A DNA stretch of 64,000 nt, from the NCBI GenBank assembly GCA_021848465.1, contig JAJZUP010000005.1, positions 83,985 to 147,984 of the forward strand. The letters are read 5' to 3'. The notes below the pieces were generated by a model. It worked only from the letters and a program-made list of their open reading frames with translations, did not search any database and was not told the origin of the DNA. Position 1 is the stretch's first letter, and each line of letters begins with the position of its first letter. This stretch comes from Pseudomonadota bacterium. GTDB taxonomy: Bacteria; Pseudomonadota; Gammaproteobacteria; Burkholderiales; Gallionellaceae. A program made the position numbers and the translations under genes. This document shows, piece by piece, positions 54,687 through 63,548 of the stretch.

Positions 54687-56966
54687 ATGAAATTCCACCA
54701 TCACATCCACTGGTTGCCGCGCTCGTTGCGGCGGCAGTTCCAGTTTGCGGTGACGGTGCTGACCTTGTTGATCCTGGCCGGGGGCAGCGTTGCGGTGTAT
54801 GCATTGCGCTCCTCGTCGCAAGAGGTCCACCGCCTTGCCGAAGAGCGCCTGATGCAGATGCAGGAAGCGCAGGAATTGGTGCAGCGCACGCTGCTGATCG
54901 AGCGGGAGGCCGACTTGCTGCTCAATGCCGACTCCTTGGCCGAGATGCGCGATATTTATGCGGAGGCATCCGGTTACCTGGCGGAGTTCGATGAACTCGT
55001 TGATCGTCTTACGGCGGGCAGGGAGGAAAATGCCGTCCTGCTCGACTTGCACCAGGCCAGCCAGCTGTTCCGCAATACGGTGAACGTCGCCGCGCAGTCG
55101 CGTGAACGCGAATTGCGCAGCAAAGCCGCGGGTGGGGTGGGCAGTGTCGACGCGGAGTCGCAGCAGAAATACCAGTATGAGCTGCGCAAGCAGGCCAGGA
55201 ATCTGGTGGTGGTGGCCCAGGTCCAATCCGAGGATTTTGCCCGGGGTTACCGCAAGGCGGTGCTGAGTGTGGAGAAAATCACGCAACGCAATACGCGCTG
55301 GGTGACCGTGCTGCTGGTAACCAGCCTGGTGCTGGCATGGGGCGTGTCGCAATTGTTCCTGGGGCGGCATGTGTTGCGGCGCTTGCAACGGGTTAGCCAT
55401 AACCTGCGCGACGGGGGGGAAAGCGAGCCTGTATCCACGGAGCGTAGCAGCGTGGGGACACACGATGAGATCGACGAAATGGCGCAGGCGGTGTCACAGT
55501 TCCAGGAAGACCGTCGCCGTCTCGGCGTGCGCACGGAGGAGTTGCGCCTGGCGCGCGATGCGGCGGAAGCGGCCAACAAGGCCAAGAGCCTGTTCCTGGC
55601 CAACATGAGCCACGAGCTACGCACGCCACTGAATGCGATATTGGGATTCAGCAGCATGATGCGCCAGGACCCGGAATTGACTGCGGGCCAGCGCGAAAAT
55701 ATCGACATCATCAACCGTAGCGGCGCCCATCTGCTGGGGCTGATAAACGATGTGCTGGAAATCGCCAAGATCGAGTCCGGCAAACTGCAGCTTGAGGTCG
55801 CCCCGTTCGATCTCGGCGCCATGGTGCGGGATGTCTGCGAAATGATGCGATTGCGTGCGGAGCAGAAGGGGCTGCGGCTGGAGCTGGACCAGTCCTCGGA
55901 ATTCCCGCGCTACATCAAAGGCGACGAGGCGCGCTTGCGCCAGATCCTGGTGAACCTGCTGGGCAATGCCGTGAAATTCACCGAGGAAGGCGGCGTGACC
56001 ATCCGCCTGGGCGTACGCAACAATGCGCGGTACCACTTGATGGTCGAGGTGGAGGATAGCGGCATCGGGATCAGTCGCGCAGAGCAGGAAAAATTGTTCC
56101 AGCCGTTTGTCCAGCTATCCCAGGGGGCGGGCAAGGGAGGAACCGGGCTGGGGCTCAGCATTGCCCAGCAGTTTGCCCAGCTGATGGGGGGGCATATCGT
56201 TGTCGATAGTACGCCGGGCAAGGGAAGTGTGTTCAGGGTGGACTTGCCGCTGGAACTGGCCAGCGAGGCGGAGGTGATGGCGCTGAAGAAGACCGAGCAT
56301 GGCGAGGTGGTCGGCCTGGTGCCGGGGCAGCCGGCTTGGCGCATCCTGATCGCGGAAGACCAGTACGAGAACCGCCTGCTGCTGGGGCGGCTGATGACGG
56401 ACATTGGTCTGGAAGTGAAGATGGCGGAGGACGGCGCGCAGTGCGTGCGGCTGTTTGAGGAGTGGCAGCCGAACCTGGTCTGGATGGATCGGCGCATGCC
56501 GGTGATGGACGGGTTGGAGGCGAGCCGGCGGATACGGAAACTGCCGGGCGGCGACAAGGTGAAAATTGTCGCGGTGACCGCATCGGTGTTCAAGGAGCAG
56601 CAATCCGAGATCATGGCGGCGGGCATCGACGACCTGGTGCGCAAGCCGTACCGGTTCAGCGAAATTTATGACTGCATGACCCGGCAGCTGGGGGCGCAGT
56701 TTGTTTATGGTGATGAAGCCCCGATGGTTGCCGACCGCGTGGAGGCATTGACGCCGAAAATGCTGCAGGGATTGCCGCCCGCCGTGCGCGGCGAACTCAA
56801 GGAGGCACTCGAAAGCCTGGATAGCCGGCGCATTGCCGAAGCGCTGCGCAAGGCCACGGCGGTTGATATAAAATTGGGCCGTATCCTGGCGTCGTATGTG
56901 GAGTATTTCGATTACCCGCCGGTCTTGTCCGCGATCAGGGAAGCCGGTGTGCCGGACAAAGAGTGA
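54687..56966 (+). CDS. Hybrid sensor histidine kinase with HAMP and receiver domain
   Basis: A 759-residue kinase: helix (about 20-40), a mostly helical periplasmic domain with heptad-like stretches (about 41-205), a second helix (about 206-228), HAMP, and the phospho-acceptor box SHELRTP with H309. The ATPase part carries NLLGNAVKFTEEG, DSGIGIS and GGTGLGLSI. A receiver domain (about 550-670) has D601 in WMDRRMPVMDG. The last 80 residues form a helical domain without a clear HPt histidine. It probably passes phosphate to the HD-GYP regulator next door and is tuned by the binding protein upstream. Confidence 0.92.
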   Translation: MKFHHHIHWLPRSLRRQFQFAVTVLTLLILAGGSVAVYALRSSSQEVHRLAEERLMQMQEAQELVQRTLLIEREADLLLNADSLAEMRDIYAEASGYLAEFDELVDRLTAGREENAVLLDLHQASQLFRNTVNVAAQSRERELRSKAAGGVGSVDAESQQKYQYELRKQARNLVVVAQVQSEDFARGYRKAVLSVEKITQRNTRWVTVLLVTSLVLAWGVSQLFLGRHVLRRLQRVSHNLRDGGESEPVSTERSSVGTHDEIDEMAQAVSQFQEDRRRLGVRTEELRLARDAAEAANKAKSLFLANMSHELRTPLNAILGFSSMMRQDPELTAGQRENIDIINRSGAHLLGLINDVLEIAKIESGKLQLEVAPFDLGAMVRDVCEMMRLRAEQKGLRLELDQSSEFPRYIKGDEARLRQILVNLLGNAVKFTEEGGVTIRLGVRNNARYHLMVEVEDSGIGISRAEQEKLFQPFVQLSQGAGKGGTGLGLSIAQQFAQLMGGHIVVDSTPGKGSVFRVDLPLELASEAEVMALKKTEHGEVVGLVPGQPAWRILIAEDQYENRLLLGRLMTDIGLEVKMAEDGAQCVRLFEEWQPNLVWMDRRMPVMDGLEASRRIRKLPGGDKVKIVAVTASVFKEQQSEIMAAGIDDLVRKPYRFSEIYDCMTRQLGAQFVYGDEAPMVADRVEALTPKMLQGLPPAVRGELKEALESLDSRRIAEALRKATAVDIKLGRILASYVEYFDYPPVLSAIREAGVPDKE

Positions 56967-56987
56967 CAGGCCGTTATGGAGACCATC

Positions 56988-58013
56988 ATGCACAACAAGG
57001 GATTGATCCTGGCGGTAGACGATACACCGGCCTCGCTGAAGCTGCTGACAGAAATACTGAAGGCAGAAGGCTATGACGTGCGCTCGGCAATCAACGGCGA
57101 GCTGGCCCTGCACGCCGCCGAGGTTGACCCTCCCGAATTGGTCATCCTGGATGTCAGCATGCCCGGCATCGGCGGTTTCGAGGTGTGCGCGCGCCTGAAG
57201 GAGAATGCGCGCACCAGGGATGTCCCGGTGATTTTCGTGAGCGCGATGACCGACACCCAGGATAAGTTGAAAGGTTTCGAGCTCGGTGCAGTCGATTACG
57301 TTACCAAGCCGTTCCAGCGCGAAGAGCTGCTGGCGCGGGTGCGCACCCATCTCGAATTGAATCGTTTGCGCCACCACCTGGAAGAGCTCGTCGAAGAACG
57401 CACCCGGTCCCTGCAGGAAAGCGAGGCTAGGCTTAAAACCAGCCTGCTGGAATCGATTGCGGCGATCGCTTCGACGGTCGAGATGCGCGACCCTTACACT
57501 GCCGGGCACCAGCGCCGCGTAGCGCAGATCGCCACGGCCATCGCGCATGAATTGAGTTTGTCTGAGGCGCAGATCGAGGGACTGCAGCTGGCCGCGGTCG
57601 TGCACGATGTCGGCAAGGTGAAGATCCCGGCGGAAATCCTCAGCAAGCCGGGGCGCCTGAATGAGCTGGAGTATTCGCTGATCAAGCAGCATTCCCAGGC
57701 CGGATACGACATCCTCAAGGAGATCGCTTTCCCGTGGCCGATCGCGGAATTTGTGTTGCAGCACCATGAGCGCAGCGACGGCACCGGGTATCCGCGAGGG
57801 CTGAAAGGCGACGAGATTCAGATCGAGGCGCATATCATCGGGGTGGCCGACGTGATCGAGGCGATGGCCTCGCACCGTCCGTATCGCGCGGGGCTGGGGA
57901 TAGAAGCTGCCTTGGCCGAGATTGAAGACAAACGTGGCACCTTGTTCGATGCGCGCGTGGTCGATGCGGCGTGCCGGCTGTTCCGCGAAAAAGGTTTCCA
58001 GATCGGGCGCTAA
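56988..58013 (+). CDS. Response regulator with HD-GYP phosphodiesterase domain
   Basis: A 341-residue protein: receiver domain (acidic AVDDTPAS, phospho-acceptor D55 in VILDVSMPG, K in VTKPFQRE), a coiled-coil linker ([22 protein letters not shown]) and an HD-GYP domain with VVHDVGKVKIP and HHERSDGTGYPRGL. All metal and signature residues are present, so c-di-GMP hydrolysis is likely. The ATG at 56988 has GGAG six bases upstream; another ATG at 56976 is in frame. Its stop overlaps the convergent LysR gene by four bases. Confidence 0.92.
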   Translation: MHNKGLILAVDDTPASLKLLTEILKAEGYDVRSAINGELALHAAEVDPPELVILDVSMPGIGGFEVCARLKENARTRDVPVIFVSAMTDTQDKLKGFELGAVDYVTKPFQREELLARVRTHLELNRLRHHLEELVEERTRSLQESEARLKTSLLESIAAIASTVEMRDPYTAGHQRRVAQIATAIAHELSLSEAQIEGLQLAAVVHDVGKVKIPAEILSKPGRLNELEYSLIKQHSQAGYDILKEIAFPWPIAEFVLQHHERSDGTGYPRGLKGDEIQIEAHIIGVADVIEAMASHRPYRAGLGIEAALAEIEDKRGTLFDARVVDAACRLFREKGFQIGR

Positions 58014-58900
58014 GCTGTAGCGGTCTGCGTCAGCAGCCAGGAGCGGAAGGCTGCTACTTTGGGCAGGCGCAGGCGATTCGGCGGAATGACGAGATCGTAG
58101 CCCAGCGTACTCGGTGTGGACTGGTCGAGCAGGTGCGTCAGCCGTCCGTTTTTCAAATCATCCACCACCAGGCTGTGCCAGGCCAGCGCTACTCCCAGAC
58201 CTGAAGTGGCGGCCTGCAGCGTGAGGCCGGCATCGCCGAAATGGCGCGTGCGCAACGCCGCATTATTGACGCCGAGCGTGGTCAGCCAGGTGGCCCAGTC
58301 CGGAAACATGCCGTTCTCGATATGCCAATCGTCTTCCAGTAAGGTGCAGCGTGCCACATCTTCCGCCGTGCGTATCGTGGCGGCCAGCGCCGGTGCGGCC
58401 ACCGGCACGATGGCTTCCGCCATCAGTCGTTCCACCTGCAGGCCCGGATAGTTTCCGGCGCCGAAGCGGATCGCGAGATCGACATCCTCCACCTGGAAAT
58501 TGACCGGGCGCTTGGTCGCATCCACGCGCAAGTCGATGTCTGGATACTGTGACTGGAAATTTTCCAGGCGCGGGATCAGCCAGCGCGCCGCGAAGGCCGG
58601 CGGCGAAGTGATGACAAGGATGTTGGAGACCGCGTTCGGCCGCGCTTTCAGCATGGCGAACTCGACCAGGTCGAGCGCTTCGGAAACCGGCGGCAGCATG
58701 GCCGCAGCGGCATCCGCCAGCGCCAGTTTTTTTCCGCGCAGGAACAACGGCGCACCGAGATAGTCTTCCAGCAACTTGATCTGCTGGCTGATGGCGGCCG
58801 GAGTGACATGCAACTCTTCGGCAGCGCGCGCGAACGAAAGATGGCGTGCGGCGGCTTCGAAAGCGCGCAGGGCATTCAGCGGCGGGAGCTGTCTTGGCAT
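58010..58900 (-). CDS. LysR-family regulator, GcvA-like
   Basis: A 296-residue regulator with an N-terminal winged helix (LPPLNALRAFEAAARHLSFARAAEELHVTPAAISQQIKLLEDYLG) and a substrate-binding domain (about 90-290) with FAARWLIPRL and DVDLAIRFGAGNYPGL, typical of the GcvA/AmpR subgroup. It is divergent from the DUF2798-EamA pair, which it probably controls; the ligand is unknown. Confidence 0.9.
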   Translation of the reverse strand: MPRQLPPLNALRAFEAAARHLSFARAAEELHVTPAAISQQIKLLEDYLGAPLFLRGKKLALADAAAAMLPPVSEALDLVEFAMLKARPNAVSNILVITSPPAFAARWLIPRLENFQSQYPDIDLRVDATKRPVNFQVEDVDLAIRFGAGNYPGLQVERLMAEAIVPVAAPALAATIRTAEDVARCTLLEDDWHIENGMFPDWATWLTTLGVNNAALRTRHFGDAGLTLQAATSGLGVALAWHSLVVDDLKNGRLTHLLDQSTPSTLGYDLVIPPNRLRLPKVAAFRSWLLTQTATA

Positions 58901-59012
58901 TAGATTTTCTAATTAATAAGTTTAGAAACTATCGTTTGTGCGGTATTAAATAGCCAAATAAACTGCATGGCAACGTAATTTTTTCTAAATAGCGACATAA
59001 CGAAAGGAAGCC

Positions 59013-59237
59013 ATGAAAATCCCGGCACGCTATAGCCACCTGGTATTTGGCGCACTGCTTTCCAGCATCATGGTCTGCATCATTTCCGGCACTGTCGTTC
59101 TGATCAATCAGGGCTACGATGCCGATTTCTTCTGGCGCTGGCTGAAAAGTTTTGCTACAGCGTGGCCTGTTGCTTTTCCCTCTGTCCTGGTTGTCGCGCC
59201 TCTGGTGCGCAAGCTGGTGGACAAGATTACCGCCTGA
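59013..59237 (+). CDS. DUF2798 two-helix membrane protein
   Basis: A 74-residue protein with two membrane helices (about 10-32 and 47-66). The pattern FGALLSSIMVCIISGTVVLIN...FFWRWLKSFATAWPVAFPSVLVVAPLVRKLV is that of DUF2798. No function is known to me. A strong AAGGAAG site precedes the ATG. It is cotranscribed with the EamA exporter 45 bp downstream. Confidence 0.88.
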   Translation: MKIPARYSHLVFGALLSSIMVCIISGTVVLINQGYDADFFWRWLKSFATAWPVAFPSVLVVAPLVRKLVDKITA

Positions 59238-59282
59238 CAATTTTCCGGATAGATGCCAGCACATTTTTTGTAGGAGCAAATC

Positions 59283-60179
59283 ATGCAAAACAGCAATACC
59301 TACCTTCTCGTTACCATCGCCGCCTTCTTCTGGGGCGCCAATTTCCTGCTCGGCGGTTATGTGATCCATGATCTCCCTCCGTTGTGGGCGGCGGCGCTGC
59401 GCTTCCTGCTGGGGGCGGCGCTGATGTTCGCCATTGTCGGCGTGAAGCGCGAGCGCATGTTGCCGGCGCTGCGCCAGCACGGCGCGACCTATGCGCTGCT
59501 GGGCGTGGTCGGCATCGTCGGCTTCAACCTGTTTTTCTTCTACGCCTTGCGCTACACCTCGGCCAACAACGCCGCGCTGATCATGGCGACCAACCCGCTG
59601 CTCACCACCTTGCTGGCCGCTGCAATGCTGGGCGAGCGCGTCTCGCTGCGGCACTGGCTGGCGCTGCCGATCGCGCTGGCCGGCGTGGCGGTGGTGGTGA
59701 CGCACGGCAAGCTGCATGACCTGCTGGCCATGCAACTGTCGCACGGCGATGTGCTGATGCTGTGCGCCGATATTTTCTGGGCGCTGTACAACGTGCTGTG
59801 CCGCCGCTACATGCCACCCGCTTCACCGCTGGTGAATACCACCGGCATCATGGCGGTGGGGGCGCTCGTGTTGTTTGCCGTGGCGCTGGGCAGCGGCGCA
59901 CATCTGGATCTGGGCGCGTTGGGCATGAAAGCCGGTCTGTCGCTCACCATCATGGCCGCAGGCGGCACAGTGCTGGCCTACCTGTTCTGGAGCATCGGCA
60001 TCGCCAAATTCGGCGCGGCGCGCACCGCCATCTTCCTCAACCTGGTGCCGGTGTTTGCGATGTTGCTCGGCGTGCTGGTGGACGACATCCCCACTGCTGC
60101 ACAATTGATCGGCGGCCTGCTGGTATTGGCCGGGGTGACGGTGTCCATGCTCCCGTCGCGCAAGGCGGCGGTGGTCTGA
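59283..60179 (+). CDS. EamA/DMT-family transporter
   Basis: A 298-residue, ten-helix drug/metabolite transporter formed of two EamA halves (first half starting at FWGANFLLGGYVI, second at LMLCADIFWALYNVLCRRYM). Members export amino acids or metabolites; the substrate here is unknown. AGGAG precedes the start. It lies with DUF2798 opposite the LysR gene. Confidence 0.9.
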   Translation: MQNSNTYLLVTIAAFFWGANFLLGGYVIHDLPPLWAAALRFLLGAALMFAIVGVKRERMLPALRQHGATYALLGVVGIVGFNLFFFYALRYTSANNAALIMATNPLLTTLLAAAMLGERVSLRHWLALPIALAGVAVVVTHGKLHDLLAMQLSHGDVLMLCADIFWALYNVLCRRYMPPASPLVNTTGIMAVGALVLFAVALGSGAHLDLGALGMKAGLSLTIMAAGGTVLAYLFWSIGIAKFGAARTAIFLNLVPVFAMLLGVLVDDIPTAAQLIGGLLVLAGVTVSMLPSRKAAVV

Positions 60180-60188
60180 GAGGTCGCC

Positions 60189-60211
60189 TGTAGGAGCGGC
60201 ACCGCGAAGGA
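60189..60211. repeat. REP-like sequence, shortened copy
   Basis: TGTAGGAGCGGCACCGCGAAGG resembles the REP element at 63,483-63,507 read on the other strand, but the central loop is shortened. It lies ten bases past the EamA stop codon. Confidence 0.5.
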
Positions 60212-60212
60212 G

Positions 60213-60320
60213 AATAACTGGTGCCTGGATGATTACCACGCCATCAAGGATGGCCTCGTGATTGCGCAATTCGACGGGCAGAACTGGGAAGAGGCGATTA
60301 AGACCTTCAGCTTCAAGTAG
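60213..60320 (+). pseudogene. Remnant of an unidentified gene (C-terminal fragment)
   Basis: In one frame, this stretch reads ENNWCLDDYHAIKDGLVIA then QFDGQNWEEAIKTFSFK and TAG, which looks like the natural end of a protein (acidic/aromatic, coherent codon use). There is no start codon or ribosome site before it, and a REP-like sequence abuts its left end. I cannot name the parent family. Confidence 0.4.
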
Positions 60321-60458
60321 CGGGGTGCTGGTAGCGGTATTCCTGCGTCTCGCCGCCATAGCCATACGCCGCCGCCCTGCCCGCGCCAGTGGTGCAGCGG
60401 TTGGGAGATATTATTGGAACTGAATTCAGCCTGATTGAGCAGTAAATTAATAAATCGC

Positions 60459-60489
60459 TTGACCCTCACGTTACGTCATTCGCCAGACT
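60459..60489 (+). promoter_or_regulatory. MerR-type promoter and operator before the TipAS-like regulator
   Basis: TTGACC at 60,459-60,464 is followed by CTCACGTTACGT, containing the palindrome ACGT-T-ACGT. A weak -10 (CAGACT, 60,484-60,489) gives a 19 bp spacer, the overlong spacing characteristic of MerR-activated promoters. The regulator starts 30 bp downstream, implying autoregulation. The stretch from 60,321 to 60,458 shows nothing else I can name. Confidence 0.5.
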
Positions 60490-60518
60490 GGCGGCACGTA
60501 TGAGGAAAGGAGTATCCG

Positions 60519-61547
60519 ATGCTACTTAAAGTAGGGGAGTTATCAAAGCGCTGCGGCCTGACCGTGCGCACGTTACACCACTACGACGCCATCGGCCTGC
60601 TCAAGCCTTCTGCGCGTTCCGATGCCGGCTACCGGCTATACAACCGCAACGACATTGCCCGTCTGCATCAGATTCAGGCATTGCGTCGTTTCGGTTTGTC
60701 GCTGGCCGACATCGGGATTGTGTTGGCAAACCCCGGCTCCCATCTCGCGGCTATTGTGGATAGCCAGATTCAAATGCTGGAGCGGCAAATTTCGCAAAGC
60801 GCAGCTTTGCGCGATCGTTTGGTGCACTTGCAAACCCAATTGCAGCGGGGAGAGGAGCCGGAGCTTGCCGATTGGCTAACGACTCTGGAGATGATGACCA
60901 TGTACGACAAATATTTTACGAAGGAAGAACAGCAGCGCATCCGGCTCTTCAGGGGGGTAGAGAACTCGACCGCCGATGAATGGGCGGCACTGGTGCAGTC
61001 GGTGGAAGAGGCGATGGAGATGAAGATTCCGCCGTACAGCCCCGGCGCGCAGAATCTGGCGAAACGCTGGATCACGATGGTGCTGCGCGATACGCACGGC
61101 GATGCGCGCCTGCTTGCCAAGCTGAATGCGATGCATGACAGCGAGCCCGCGGTGCAGGCGCAGACCGGCGTTACACCCAAGGTGATAAGGTTCATCCAGG
61201 AGGCGTTTGCCGAGACGAAGTTTGCAATCTACCAGAAGTACCTGTCGCCGGATGAATTCCGTTTTCTGCGCGAGAACTACCTCAAGCGCACCCATGAATA
61301 TCCCGCGCTGATTGCTGCGATTCGCCAGCATATGGAAGACGGAACGCCACCTGACGATCCCCGCATTCTGCCGCTCGCGCTGCACTGGCTGGAACTGTTC
61401 CGTTCCTATGCCGGCGACAATCCCGAGACGCATGCCAAGATACGCGAGGCGAACGCCAGGGAGCCCGAGCTCTTGCTAGGCTCATTTATCGACCAGCACC
61501 TGCTCGGGTATATCAAGGAGGCGATGTTCAATTTGCAGCCGCATTAG
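60519..61547 (+). CDS. MerR-family regulator with TipAS-like effector domain
   Basis: A 342-residue regulator: MerR winged helix (LKVGELSKRCGLTVRTLHHYDAIGLLKPSARSDAGYRLY, residues 1-70), a dimerisation coiled coil (about 75-115) and a C-terminal helical region (about 125-330) with YFTKEEQQRIRLF and SPGAQNLAKRWITMV, like the TipAS drug-binding domain. Such proteins bind hydrophobic antibiotics. AAAGGAG precedes the start. No efflux gene is adjacent on its 3' side; the EamA exporter is 340 bp upstream. Confidence 0.88.
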   Translation: MLLKVGELSKRCGLTVRTLHHYDAIGLLKPSARSDAGYRLYNRNDIARLHQIQALRRFGLSLADIGIVLANPGSHLAAIVDSQIQMLERQISQSAALRDRLVHLQTQLQRGEEPELADWLTTLEMMTMYDKYFTKEEQQRIRLFRGVENSTADEWAALVQSVEEAMEMKIPPYSPGAQNLAKRWITMVLRDTHGDARLLAKLNAMHDSEPAVQAQTGVTPKVIRFIQEAFAETKFAIYQKYLSPDEFRFLRENYLKRTHEYPALIAAIRQHMEDGTPPDDPRILPLALHWLELFRSYAGDNPETHAKIREANAREPELLLGSFIDQHLLGYIKEAMFNLQPH

Positions 61548-61680
61548 CAGGATTTCTCGACTGCAATGCGGTGGAGGTGTGCTGCGCAGAGGATATCCGG
61601 GACTGTGCGATGTGAATGTTCATGCCGGGTGCGCGGCAATTTGCGATAATCGCGAACCGGGATTTTCCAGAAGGAATGGC

Positions 61681-62502
61681 ATGAACATCTGTTTTATCGG
61701 CGGCGGCAATATGGCCACCGCCATCATCGGCGGTTTGCTCAGCTCGCATGCAGTTTCCAAAGAGGAAGTGCGGGTGGTGGAAATCAATGCGGAGAGCCGC
61801 GCGCGGTTGCGCGAGGAGTTCGACATCGAGGCGACGGATGATTTGGCGCAGGGTGTCAGCGGCAGTGAAGTTGTTGTGCTGGCGGTCAAGCCGCAGCAGT
61901 TGCGCGAGTTGTGCGTTGACCTGAAGCCATTGTTGCAGGGGCAACTGGTGTTGTCGATTGCGGCAGGCATCCGCGCCGGCGACTTGGCGCGCTGGCTGGA
62001 TACGCAAAGCATCGTGCGTGCGATGCCGAACACGCCGGCCTTGATCCGCAAGGGCGTGACGGGGTTGTACGCCTTGCCGGGTGTAGCCCAAGCGCAACGT
62101 GACATCTCGGAAAGCATCCTGAAGGCGGTGGGTTCGACGCTGTGGCTGGAGCGGGAGGAAATGATGGATGCGGTCACCGCTGTTTCCGGCAGCGGCCCGG
62201 CCTATGTGTTCTATTTCATTGAATCCATGCAGCAGGCCGCGCGCGAACTCGGCTTCGAGGAAGCCGTTGCGCGGCACCTGGTGCTGGATACTTTTCTCGG
62301 GGCGGTGAAGCTGGCGCGCAGCAGTCCCGAAGATGCCGCCACCTTGCGCGCGCGCGTCACTTCAAAAAATGGCACCACCGAGCGCGCCTTGTTACGCATG
62401 GAGTCCGGTGAGGTCAAACAGCAGATCGTCGCAGCGTTGCATTCGGCGGCCGAGCGTTCAAAGGAAATGGGAAGCGAATTGGGGAGGGATCATGCTGACT
62501 GA
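61681..62502 (+). CDS. proC: Pyrroline-5-carboxylate reductase
   Basis: A 273-residue NAD(P)H enzyme making proline from pyrroline-5-carboxylate. The Rossmann start is ICFIGGGNMATAIIGGL; MPNTPALI and TAVSGSGPAYVFYFIESM are family signatures. AAGGAA precedes the ATG. The gene overlaps yggT by 11 bases, the usual proC-yggT pairing. Confidence 0.97.
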   Translation: MNICFIGGGNMATAIIGGLLSSHAVSKEEVRVVEINAESRARLREEFDIEATDDLAQGVSGSEVVVLAVKPQQLRELCVDLKPLLQGQLVLSIAAGIRAGDLARWLDTQSIVRAMPNTPALIRKGVTGLYALPGVAQAQRDISESILKAVGSTLWLEREEMMDAVTAVSGSGPAYVFYFIESMQQAARELGFEEAVARHLVLDTFLGAVKLARSSPEDAATLRARVTSKNGTTERALLRMESGEVKQQIVAALHSAAERSKEMGSELGRDHAD

Positions 62503-63046
62503 TGCCGGGCAATTCTTGCTCGATATGTTGTTGCAGCCGCTGGCTGCAGTGTTGCTGCTGCGTTTCCATCTGCTGTGGCTGCGTGCGCCGCTGCGCAATC
62601 CGCTGGGCGACCTGATCATGTTGCTGACCAACCCGCTGGTGTTGCGGGTGCGCCGTTTTGTACCGGCGATCGGCGGCTTCGATACCGCCAGCCTGTTGCT
62701 GGCGACACTGGTCGAAATCATTTACCTGCTGCTGACCTTGGCGCTGCATAACTATGCGCTGGGGGCGCTGCCCTTGCTCGCATGGACATTCGTCAAGTTG
62801 TGCAAGCTCAGCGTATACCTGTTGATGGCGGCGCTGTTTGCCACGGCCTTGCTGTCGTGGACCAACCCGAACACGCCGTTTGCGCCTATCCTGCATGGCA
62901 TGACCGAACCGTTCCTGCGCCCGTTGCGCCGAAGGATGCCGGAAACCGGCAGTTTCGATTTTTCGGTGCTGGTGATGTTCATCATTCTCGAGCTGATCCT
63001 GAAACTGCCGCTGGCCTGGCTGGAAAGCCTGGTATTGCGTCCCTGA
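62492..63046 (+). CDS. yggT: YggT-family membrane protein
   Basis: A 184-residue protein with two YGGT units, each about two helices; the second has LSWTNPNTPFAPILHGMTEPFLRPLRRRMPETGSFDFSVLVMFIILEL, the family core. It is thought to act in membrane or osmotic homeostasis. GGGGAGG precedes the start; the stop overlaps yggU by one base (TGATG). Confidence 0.94.
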   Translation: MLTDAGQFLLDMLLQPLAAVLLLRFHLLWLRAPLRNPLGDLIMLLTNPLVLRVRRFVPAIGGFDTASLLLATLVEIIYLLLTLALHNYALGALPLLAWTFVKLCKLSVYLLMAALFATALLSWTNPNTPFAPILHGMTEPFLRPLRRRMPETGSFDFSVLVMFIILELILKLPLAWLESLVLRP

Positions 63047-63336
63047 TGAGCTGGTTCCGCGATGAGGGCGGCGTACTGGTGCTGACCCTGCATGTGCAGC
63101 CCGGCGCCAAGCGTACTGAGATAGCCGGTTTGCATGGCGAAGCCTTGAAGATACGGCTGGCCGCGCCGCCGATCGAGGGGCGCGCGAATGAGGCGCTGCT
63201 GCGTTTCATCGCCGACCGCTTCGGTGTGCCCTTGCGTAATGTCGAGCTGCGCCAGGGCGGGCAGTCGCGCCACAAACGCATCGCGATCAGCGGCAGCGCG
63301 GTGGCGCCGGAAAGCCTGTTGTCGGGCGGCGTTTGA
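63046..63336 (+). CDS. yggU: DUF167 family protein YggU
   Basis: A 96-residue protein with VQPGAKRTEIAGLHGEALKIRLAAPPIEGRANEALLRFIA and the GGQSRHKRIAI end, all typical of DUF167. Function is unknown. Third gene of proC-yggT-yggU, closed by a terminator four bases on. Confidence 0.95.
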   Translation: MSWFRDEGGVLVLTLHVQPGAKRTEIAGLHGEALKIRLAAPPIEGRANEALLRFIADRFGVPLRNVELRQGGQSRHKRIAISGSAVAPESLLSGGV

Positions 63337-63339
63337 TGC

Positions 63340-63366
63340 AAAAAAGCCGGCTTGCGCCGGCTTTCC
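63340..63366. terminator. Terminator after yggU
   Basis: AAAGCCGGC and GCCGGCTTT form a nine-base stem around TTGC, with A and T runs on the two sides, starting a few bases after the yggU stop. Confidence 0.85.
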
Positions 63367-63482
63367 TGGTTTAGGGCAAACCTGATAAGTCCGCTGGCCC
63401 TGTTGTGGTCACTCTGGGAGCGAGTTCACGGTGGAAGGGGCGCTGCGCAGCATCAGGAATCATGCGATGCACACACCACCAA

Positions 63483-63507
63483 CCTTCGCGGCTGAAGCCG
63501 CTCCCAC
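63483..63507. repeat. REP-like palindrome
   Basis: CCTTCGCGGCTGAAGCCGCTCCCAC contains the stem GCGGC-TGAA-GCCGC flanked by conserved ends. This is the common proteobacterial REP form; here it lies in the gap between yggU and the carbonic anhydrase gene. Confidence 0.7.
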
Positions 63508-63548
63508 TAACTGCCTGCCAACGGAAACTTTCTCGGTCCCTCCCGTGC

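Noticed and set aside
56115-57875. A 586-codon open frame on the minus strand
   Set aside because: It lies opposite the hybrid kinase and HD-GYP genes, which have intact motifs; the composition is that of a shadow frame.
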